Of a stretch of 64,000 nucleotides of DNA, positions 56,901 through 64,000 are shown in pieces (the first letter of the stretch is position 1; every line of letters starts with the position of its first letter). Under the pieces are notes generated by a model. The model was not told the DNA's origin and ran no database searches. It saw only the letters and a program-made list of their open reading frames with translations. The DNA is taken from contig JAKSXM010000007.1 of the NCBI GenBank assembly GCA_022575985.1, positions 746,501-810,500 of the forward strand. The letters run 5' to 3'. The position numbers and the translations under genes were made by a program. The DNA comes from Anagrus nilaparvatae. Taxonomy: Eukaryota > Arthropoda > Insecta > Hymenoptera > Mymaridae.

Positions 56901-59146
56901 AACATATCCAAAATTCAGCCAATTCGACCGAAAGGCAAAATCCTATACTTTTGTGCGGGGTCCTTTATTTTTGAGGTTAGGCCAAATTTCAAAAAATCTA
57001 TTAAGGCTTATTAAAATGAAAATGTAAGTTTTGCATAAAGCTCGCGAAAAACAGCATAAAATAGCAATAATTACAGTACATATGGCAAGATGTCAAAAAA
57101 TTTGAAAATTTATCGGCTATTTTTCTGTTTTGAGCCTAAAATGGGCACTTTAATTAAGAAGGCAAATATTAAAGTGTACTGAGGTTAAAGTACATAAAAA
57201 AAGGCAACTTTAAAAAAAAAAAATTTAGCCTACCATGTTCTTGCATAAAATGGCGCTAATTTCAAAATTACGTGATTTTAGCCGGAAAATGCCCATTTTG
57301 GCCGTAAAAATAAAAATTTTACAACAAAAATTTTACCACATTATCCCGCTATAAAAATACGTATTTTCTGAGATTCTCATGAAAATCCGATAATTTTTTT
57401 GCCATTTAATAAAAAAACAGTAAAAATTGGACAAAAGTTGATTTTTGGAGGTTAGGATATATTTTAATCTCAACCCTATCCATTTAGTTCTATTCTCTGT
57501 CTAATGACGAAAATTTCCCATTTTTTTTTTTTTTTTTTATTATCATTTTACCCAGAGATATCTCAAAATCCTGAAGCAACCTACCTAAAATTTGGCATAA
57601 AAACAGTTTTTGCCCAATATCTGGCCTTTCCGTTCGTCCGGTACTCTGCAGAACTTGGGTTCTTACTTACAAACGTATATAAAAACGAAAAAAAAAAAAA
57701 AAAAATGCGTTAACCTTTTACATCACTTTTCACTGATTTTTATATCTTATTTCTCTCCACTATTTTTAATAAAATTCATTTTACGTTTATCAATGCCAAA
57801 AAAAGTTGACTCCATGGAATTAGCTAAAAATTTTTTTACGAAATGCAGACTCTTTATCGGTTAAAATGCGACCAGTAAGATGAAATTTGAAGTAAATTCA
57901 AAGAAATGGCGTAATTTTGAAAATTGGCCAAATCAGGCTATTTTTGGACCTTTAAACGGCCATATTTCGGCCCCATGAAGTTCTAGAGGGCTGAAAATTC
58001 GGCTGAGGGACTATTTTATTACCCCAAACTATACCCTAAAATTTGAGCTCAATCGGTGACATGAGTGCGCCCTAATCTGTACGAAAAGTACTGGAACCAC
58101 CCATATATATGTATTTACTATTTTGTGGCAACAAATAAAGAATTATTTTTAATATTATTTATATAAAATTTTTAAGTAACTCGTTACTTTTTCTTATTTT
58201 TAAATTTTAGGTCCATATGATATACTAGCAACGCATTTAGTAGCAAGTTCATATTCCGGAGATTCATCGTTACTTTTACTTGATGAAGCAGGCTGTCCAG
58301 TAACACAAGTATTTCCTGTGATAGTAAAAGATCCAAGTGATAATCGTTCTCTTATCGCTGAGTTCAATGCCTTCAAATTCCCCAACAGTCAACATGTCAG
58401 ATTCAATGTAATCGTTAAATTTTGTTTGGATTTTTGTGAGCCTGTAAGTAGAAAAGATAAAAATATTTACTTTATTATAAAAATGATAGACACATTAATG
58501 ATAAAATTTTTAATTAACCAATTTAATATTCATTCAACGATACGCGATTAAAAATTAATTATTATTCAAGGCTAAATGTAGTAATGATGAAATATCTTAT
58601 GGACGCAAAAAACGATCTCTGGAATATATTGAAGATTCAAAGACAGGCAAAGTCAAGGAATTAATAACATCAGCAAATAATAGCAACAGTCATAACATTT
58701 CATCGGATGATCTTTCCTTGCAAACATTAATCATGGTTAGAGATGCAAAAATTAAAGATCCAGAAATTTTCGCTAGGCCATTGAGGTCTAAAGAAAATCC
58801 CGATACATTTGTTATCATTGGGACTGGTAAATTTAATTTTTTAATTTACAAAAACCTAAATTATATCGCTTATCGAATAATTTATCTTTAATTTTTAGAT
58901 TACATGGATGGTCAATTTTGTATGAATGCGAGTTTAGCGCTGATATTGTTAATATTTTTACTGATAATACAAATATTATTGATTGGTAGTTGTGTATTGG
59001 CTGTTAGAACGTATAGAAGATTAGCTATCAGAGCTGAAGAAGATAGAGCTGACATTTTAGCAAGACATCTTTATGGTATTCATGGTGGTAACTTTGAAAT
59101 TTCAAGAAGGGTCAGATGGGCAGACCATGATTCTACGCTTAGTTAA
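47988..59146 (+). CDS. PAN/Apple-ZP domain transmembrane protein (apical extracellular matrix), 13 exons
   Basis: Exons: 47988-48048, 49536-49665, 51144-51274, 51477-51608, 51680-51844, 51908-51996, 52106-52286, 52356-52578, 52668-52829, 52892-53040, 58211-58443, 58571-58826, 58899-59146; 719 residues with all phases consistent. Order: signal peptide (SILAVIVGYLMTIS); three PAN/Apple-like Cys-rich modules (about 24-105, 106-200, 205-296; CFQRCKSVNC, CYEACLNGTNC, CEKRCDESNDGFIC); a ZP domain (about 297-555; SVRCTNSSLTVDL...CGIVGRGDN...CGL...KFCLDFCEP); furin site GRKKRS (about 563-568); a TM helix (about 648-672; ALILLIFLLIIQILLIGSCV); a short cytoplasmic tail. This is the layout of insect epidermal ZP proteins with PAN modules (neo, nyobe, trynity, NompA group), cleaved and polymerised into cuticle-linked matrix. 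I cannot assign one orthologue. Intron 10 (5.2 kb) is full of foldback repeats; its splice sites are intact. Confidence 0.92.
53391..54566. repeat. inverted-repeat element in intron 10 of the PAN-ZP gene
   Basis: Outer ends ccaaggattttg / caaaatccttgg; arms of about 210-230 bases pair imperfectly (tcccatttaaataacatg and ggaaaacatact on one side, their inverses on the other; cattcattccaa / ggaatgaatg at the inner edge). The interior 53610-53900 carries the core shared with 7.2-7.6 kb and 41.3-41.6 kb, including tgtcaccttttaaacgccgc. It is older than the palindromes next to it. Confidence 0.8.
54655..58110. repeat. large foldback element in intron 10, one arm interrupted
   Basis: Termini ATATGGGTGGTTCCAGTACT... 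on the left and its inverse on the right. The right arm is continuous (about 57229-58110, 880 bases). The left arm is in two pieces (54655-54998 and 56068-56590) because another palindrome (54999-56067) sits in it: paired positions sum to 112765 in the outer part and 113819 in the inner part, a shift of 1054. The central spacer is about 56600-57220. Without the insert the element is about 2.4 kb, the same build as the one at 6350-8657 but different in sequence. ORFs seen in it are low-complexity by-products. Confidence 0.92.
54999..56067. repeat. 1.07-kb palindrome nested in the left arm of the larger foldback element
   Basis: Paired positions sum to 111066 (centre 55533). Arms of about 530 bases are nearly perfect, with practically no spacer; taccgtggcttaagatcaac at 55021 returns inverted at 56045. 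It interrupts a tract of A residues in the host arm and has no counterpart in the other arm, so it arrived after the host palindrome formed. Confidence 0.93.
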
Positions 59147-61318
59147 ATTTTATAAAAAAAAAGTATTATTAACTGCCTTTTGAATTAAGATTACATTGGA
59201 AAAATTTGGTATACCAAGGTTAACGTCTGAATTTTTAGTGTAGTGAAAATGATTCTTGTGAATAAAATTAGGACTCTGAAGGAAAATTGGTCTTCCAGAT
59301 ATAAACATATTTTAATATATATCGAAAAAAAGATCTTTTCTGCTCTTTTAAGTGTCTATTTTTGGATTGGAATTTATTTATTCAGTGTATTCTGTAAATT
59401 TTCATGTATACTTATTAGAACTATTTGTAAAAATAAAAATTATAATTATTCTTTTGTTAGTTTTAAAGTTAAAGTAATCTCATAGATGTATATTTCTTAT
59501 GTTATTTATATTAATTGATTATAATAATTTAAATAAGCGGCATATATTGTTTTAATTCACTGTTATAAGCAAAAATCAATTCATATCGTAAAAAATATTG
59601 TTAGGAATAATTAATTTTTAGTGATATATACCCCGCCGAATTTTCGATAGATCTCTTTAGATCTCCGGAGATCACTTTTGATCTGCGGAGATCTAAAGAG
59701 ATCTATCGAAAATTCGTCGGGACGTTTATATAGTTTATGTAATTATAATCTTATCGTGTCATAAATGTAAATAAATTATTATTTAGTAAAATAATTGTAT
59801 AAAATAAATCAAATATATTGTTAAAAAGAATGAAATTTTGTAATAAAAAGTTTTTTGTTATGCGAAACTGCAAATATATATGCACCTGAGATCTGGCAAC
59901 CATTTCATCTTCGCATCATAATCATTTTCTTGATGTTTTTTTAGTCTGAAATTTTTTCGAAAGCCAATTTTTTAAGTATTCAAGATTCTTATAAGAGTGT
60001 GAACTGTGGCTAAGAAAATAAACATGACTTTGCCTTTAGTTTTGATAAAAATATTGGTTTCTCTGCAGTTGATATATTTTTATAGAATATCTTTAATAAA
60101 AGTATATGTGTGTAATAAAGGTATATATATATGTGTAGGACTGTGTTTTTCGTTATATTATTTAAAAGAAATTTTAAATATTATAAAGAAAAATTGAACA
60201 GTCCCGATACTGTACGTAGGTTTTCCTTGCAGTTTTCCCTACGTAATGGACATAATATCAAAAGAATATTCTTTGATAATGTGTTCATGTGAATACGAGT
60301 ATTGATTAAATTTCATGAAAGTCGTGACTGCAAGCATGCAGTTACAATTAATTAATTAAATTTAATTAATTGTAAAAATTATAATAAATGTAAAAAAGTC
60401 TACATTAAAAATGTTAAAAGGGTTCGTCCCTCTAATTCGTTAAAAAAAAAAAAAAAAAAAAAAAAGTGTAACTTCTATCTAAAGTTAGATAAAAAAATCT
60501 TTACTCATAAATATATTACTGGACAATACATATATCAGTGAAGCTGGAATTAAAAAATTTTTTTGAGAATGAAGCCTATGATGCTAAAGTTAAAGAGTTT
60601 ATTATTGATCTTGAAAAGTCAAACGAAACAAGACTAAGCATTTGATAGATATTAAAAAAACCTTTTAGGTAAAAAATATTTTGCTGATTGCAGCATATTA
60701 TGATGACTTCAACATTGGTAATGACGTTAATCCCCATTAAACAAATAATAAATTGGGAGCAGTTTATTTACACTTTGCCTTGTTTTCTACCAGAAATAAA
60801 AATGTTACCCGAATTAATTTTTACTGCCAGGATATTTCAATCTAAAATTAGAGAAGTCAACTGAAGCAAATAGAAATTTCTCCCATTTCTTGAAGAACTC
60901 TTATATCTGAAAATTAAAGGCATTTATTGAAGTTGAGGGTAAAAATAAAACAATATATTTTGTTTGAATACTATTTATCAGTGATAATTTGGGGTTTCAT
61001 GCTGTGCATAGCCTTCCTAAGGGTTTTACGGCAAATTATCCATTTAGGATTTGTAAAATTAATAAAAATGATTTTCTTCAATATTTATATGAAGAAATCA
61101 AATTCAAGAATGCTACGTTTCATAAGACTTTTCAAAAAACAAAGTGAATAATTTTTTTTAAATTTTCTTTACCATTTTTTGTTAAATTTCATTTACGCCG
61201 CGAAAATTTCCTAGATTTTTTTTTAACTGCCTACTTTTTTTTTAAGGGAGGGGTGAGCGCTTGAGCTAAAGCTAAGCGATAAAAATTAAAATAAAATTTA
61301 ATTTTTATAAAATTGAGA
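59147..61318. other. 3' UTR of the PAN-ZP gene and intergenic DNA
   Basis: No supported gene. A 24-base A-run lies at 60442-60465 after ggttcgtccctctaattcg, possibly the tail of a retrotransposed fragment. A perfect hairpin at 59631-59723 is described separately. Confidence 0.4.
59631..59723. repeat. short near-perfect palindrome (hairpin, MITE-like)
   Basis: The left arm (ccgccgaattttcgatagat...) pairs with the right arm (...atctatcgaaaattcgtcgg) over about 43 bases with two or three mismatches and a loop of about five bases. It contains repeated GATCT units (agatctcc, agatctaaagagatct). It lies about 490 bases after the PAN-ZP stop codon. Confidence 0.9.
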
Positions 61319-62881
61319 ATGGATTTACAAGAAATTCATATGCAGATTACTGATAAGTCTAGCAATAGGCAGGCTTATGAGAAACGTAAGGAAGTACGTG
61401 AATTGAGAAGTATCATTAAAAATATGCAGTTCATTACGTTTTGTCAAAAAATGGATGAGTTAGCTTTAGCTTCTAATGGGCCACCTGAAGAAGTCCAAGA
61501 CAGACTTTTTAGGTATTTGATACTGCTAAAGGATCCACGTGCGCCTTATGAATGGTGCGACCTACGGGATAGAAGACCATGGTACCAGTCACCCATTTGG
61601 CCACCAAACATTATTAAATTTAACTTAAATAAAGAAAATTATGTAAGAAAAACCATTGAAAAAGCAACCCTTTTTGAGAAATTAGCTAACAATCAATACT
61701 TTAAATATTTTACTAATAATTTTCTAAGTCAAGAATTAGAAAAAATTGTTGCGCCCTTTAAAAGCAGTCTCGCAGGTGCTCCTCATGACGCAAAAAATCC
61801 ACAGAGTATACATGAGCCGATACCAGAAGTCGCATGTTCACAAAATAATATTAGCGGAACGCGGTCAAATTCGGACATTAGTTACCATGGTATATCAAAT
61901 AGTAGTAGCAGCGCGATGCAAGCTAATTTAAAGGTAATAAGGATAGAAGATAGCCAACTAAAAGGAATTTTCGATCCTGGGCAACAATATGAAATTCTTG
62001 AAAAACTTGGAAGTTCAAGCCTGATAAGGATGAATTCAAATACATCTATATCTAAAAGCATGCATCCAATGCTGGAAGATTCGAAAATTAGTCAAGCCAA
62101 CAAGAAGTTAGGGAAGTTAGAAAAAAAATTAGTATCATCAAAGATTAATTTTAGCCAAAAGCTCAAAATCAAACGTTTAAAATTTAAAAAGCAAATATTT
62201 GGTAAAAATAAATTTTTTAGAATTTTCGGCAATCATAAAAATATTTTTAGCTTTAAAATTTTTTATAAAAAGAAAAATTTAATTAGCTTTAATACTAACA
62301 ACGAGTTATTGAAGAAATATTTTTCTGTTTTAAAAAATTATAACAAAATTAATCGTTTTACTTTTTTTAAACAGCCTAAAAGCCTCGAAATTTCAAGAAA
62401 ATTTGATTTTGCCATAAGTAGAAAAATTTTTCGTTTGCATTATATAGGCTTTCGAAAAAAGAGATATAAATATTCTTTAAATTTTACTAGCCAAAAGGAT
62501 GAAAATCCCCACAAAAATATTAAAAATACATTGCATTTTAAACCTAAAACACGTACATCAGTAAGCCAAACTTCTACAAAGTGGCTACAATGGAAAAGAA
62601 GAAAGAAAAAAATTAAATTTGACCAAAGCAGAAGAAAAATATTCACAAAAATAAATCAAATAGTTCGCCATAGACCTGATCAGCAAGAGCAGCCATCAAA
62701 AGCCATCTCAAAAATATTAGCACAAAATCTACGTATAGCTCTTAAAGCTTATTTGACATGTTATCAGATTAAAACCATCCTTTTTAATAATATTTATTTG
62801 GAAAAGTCAAATCCAGTTTTAAAATTGCGACCTAGGCAATTCGAACCGCGAATAGCCTGGCTTAGCATTATTTTTTTTTGA
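61319..62881 (+). CDS. 520-residue lysine-rich protein, possibly gag-like
   Basis: A long open frame in AT-rich DNA, starting at the ATG at 61319 (an upstream TTG at 61313 is also in frame). The N-terminal 130 residues look like a folded helical domain (RSIIKNMQFITFCQKMDELA, GPPEEVQDRLFRYLILLKDP, then WCDLRDRRPWYQSPIWPP), somewhat like the SAP-like or N-terminal gag modules of insect retroelements. A Ser/Asn-rich linker follows (about 160-260), then a very basic Lys/Phe-rich region (about 270-490) that could bind nucleic acid. There is no zinc knuckle, protease or polymerase. The stop follows a T-run. I found no LTR pair around it. It may be the gag of a decayed or non-autonomous element, or an orphan gene. 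Confidence 0.5.
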   Translation: MDLQEIHMQITDKSSNRQAYEKRKEVRELRSIIKNMQFITFCQKMDELALASNGPPEEVQDRLFRYLILLKDPRAPYEWCDLRDRRPWYQSPIWPPNIIKFNLNKENYVRKTIEKATLFEKLANNQYFKYFTNNFLSQELEKIVAPFKSSLAGAPHDAKNPQSIHEPIPEVACSQNNISGTRSNSDISYHGISNSSSSAMQANLKVIRIEDSQLKGIFDPGQQYEILEKLGSSSLIRMNSNTSISKSMHPMLEDSKISQANKKLGKLEKKLVSSKINFSQKLKIKRLKFKKQIFGKNKFFRIFGNHKNIFSFKIFYKKKNLISFNTNNELLKKYFSVLKNYNKINRFTFFKQPKSLEISRKFDFAISRKIFRLHYIGFRKKRYKYSLNFTSQKDENPHKNIKNTLHFKPKTRTSVSQTSTKWLQWKRRKKKIKFDQSRRKIFTKINQIVRHRPDQQEQPSKAISKILAQNLRIALKAYLTCYQIKTILFNNIYLEKSNPVLKLRPRQFEPRIAWLSIIFF

Positions 62882-62937
62882 ATTCTATTTTTTTTTTGGA
62901 AGAAGGGATGTTGGCTTCGACAACAACTTCAAGATGA

Positions 62938-63062
62938 ACTTTTTTTCTGGAGGCAAGATGGGTTATCCGACCCTCAGTCGTCCAACAAGAGAAATTTTTA
63001 AGAAGGAACTTCTTTCTGGAGGCACGGTGGTCTAGCCGACCCTAAGTCGTCTAAAAAGAAAC
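62938..63062 (+). repeat. two direct repeats, tttctggaggcan...ccgaccctnagtcgtc
   Basis: Copies at about 62941-62992 and 63010-63053 share TTTCTGGAGGCA, GGTxTAxCCGACCCT and AGTCGTC(C/T). They start about 60 bases after the stop of the lysine-rich ORF. Confidence 0.8.
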
Positions 63063-63086
63063 GCGATTTACTTTATTAAGAAAATA

Positions 63087-63104
63087 CCCCCCCCCCCCCC
63101 CCCC
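63087..63104 (+). repeat. poly(C) run of 18
   Basis: Eighteen consecutive C in a strongly AT-rich region. It could be a real feature of the element or a sequencing or assembly weak point. Confidence 0.95.
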
Positions 63105-63199
63105 AATACCTTATTTTTTTTAAGCTAAAATTGAAAACTTTAAAATGAATTTATCAAAATAGCAACTTAAATTAATTATATAGTATTAATAAATTTTAA

Positions 63200-63500
63200 T
63201 CGCCGAAAAAAGGCCTTATAATTAATATATCAAATAGAAATCCAAGTTAAATTACAAATATCAATTTTAAATTAAATTTAATTTAATGGCCAAAAAGGGT
63301 TGATTATCAATTATTTCCATATAAGTTAAAAACCCTTATAGATCGTTTATATTCTTATAGCCCAAAAGGTTCGATAAAAATATTAAATATATTCTCTCGC
63401 CCAAAAGGTTCGAAGATCGAATAACAATATTTTTTTCACGCCCACAAGGCTATATGAATGTATATATCTAATTTTCTTTTTCTCGCCCAAAAGGTTTGAT
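63200..63500 (+). repeat. degenerate spaced repeat, CGCCCAAAAGGTTCGA
   Basis: Copies at about 63200 (cgccgaaaaaaggcctt), 63287 (ggccaaaaagggttgat), 63358 (gcccaaaaggttcgat), 63399 (gcccaaaaggttcgaa), 63439 (cgcccacaaggctata) and 63484 (cgcccaaaaggtttga). The last four are about 40-45 bases apart, separated by unrelated AT-rich spacers. Confidence 0.75.
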
Positions 63501-64000
63501 GATAAAAGATTATTAAAGTATTTTTAGTTTATTCTCTTATTTTTATTATCAATAATTTTTATATTCATTTTTTTTTTAATTATTTACTTGCATGTAGGTT
63601 AAAGTCAACCTAGACCTAATCCTTAACTCCTACATTCCTTATTTATAAAAGAAAATTTGGAAATTAATTGGAGAAGTTTTAGAGTCACAGTAAGTAAATG
63701 ATTATTGTTAGGGACAGGAAATTGAGAAACGCGAATATTGATTTTTTTTACTCATTAATTCATATAATTTTAATTTTATTTATCATTGATCTTTATCATA
63801 TTTTTTTAAGCCAGAAGTAAGTATAAATGATTTTTGCTTGATAAAATATTTTATTTTGATTTTATTTTGCATTTCTTTAAAAATTCTAGTCATTTTAAAA
63901 ATTATTCACAAATTGTAAATATTTATAGAGTAGGGCTTAGGAATGACCGGGTAGGATCAATGTACCGTATTTATGCAAGAATGATTTATTACATATTTAG
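63501..64000. other. no gene seen
   Basis: AT-rich non-coding sequence to the end of the window. Confidence 0.4.

Noticed and set aside
60442..60465. A-run considered as the tail of a SINE with ggttcgtccc as a tRNA-like B box
   Set aside because: No A box, no body and no target duplication found.
60006..61151. Small ORFs between the PAN-ZP gene and the lysine-rich ORF
   Set aside because: AT-rich, no conserved motif, no splice-compatible neighbours.

Overview
The window is eukaryotic nuclear DNA from an insect. It is strongly AT-rich (by eye about three quarters A/T), its genes have short AT-rich introns with GT..AG borders, and it holds R1-clade and CR1/L2-like non-LTR retrotransposons, an LTR retrotransposon and an arthropod-type PAN-ZP membrane protein. 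A parasitoid wasp or another hymenopteran is my best guess; that is inference from the style of the genome, not proof. I see no tRNA, rRNA, CRISPR array or prokaryotic feature.

Layout. 0.5-9.5 kb and 27.4-28.8 kb: a scattered cluster of small two-exon genes for secreted proteins. At least five share one design (a signal-peptide exon, a phase-1 intron, and a mature-protein exon with an FPC(R/M) motif and a later cysteine). One copy is a clear pseudogene and one has lost, or been separated from, its first exon. 5.5-9.0 kb: a Helitron-like element, a 2.3-kb inverted repeat and a small MITE. 9.9-17.6 kb: a CR1/L2-like LINE on the minus strand whose ORF1 is split by a 5'-truncated R1-clade LINE on the plus strand (14-bp target duplication). 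17.6-18.8 kb: a satellite with higher-order structure. 19.2-26.4 kb: a second LINE lying between the arms of an old inverted repeat; its reverse transcriptase is disrupted by a 2.3-kb palindrome.

29.8-37.1 kb: a pancreatic-lipase/phospholipase-A1-type gene whose last exon is split by a recent 6.0-kb gag-only LTR retrotransposon with two nearly identical LTRs. 38.1-39.4 kb: an internally deleted LINE. 39.4-47.9 kb: gene-poor DNA with two palindromic MITEs and one relic repeat. 48.0-59.1 kb: an intact 13-exon gene for a 719-residue PAN(x3)-ZP-furin-TM apical matrix protein; its 5.2-kb intron 10 holds three inverted-repeat elements, one nested inside an arm of another. 59.6 kb: a short perfect hairpin. 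61.3-62.9 kb: a 520-residue lysine-rich ORF, possibly gag-like, followed by direct repeats, poly(C) and a degenerate spaced repeat array.

Most noteworthy: the two LINEs appear to join ORF1 to ORF2 by two different recoding signals. One has an in-frame UGA-CUA-G stop-readthrough context with no AUG for ORF2. The other has a canonical A_AAA_AAC -1 slippery heptamer directly before the ORF1 stop, with the endonuclease frame at -1. The window is also unusually rich in kilobase-scale palindromes, several sharing one core, and carries the lineage-specific secreted protein cluster.
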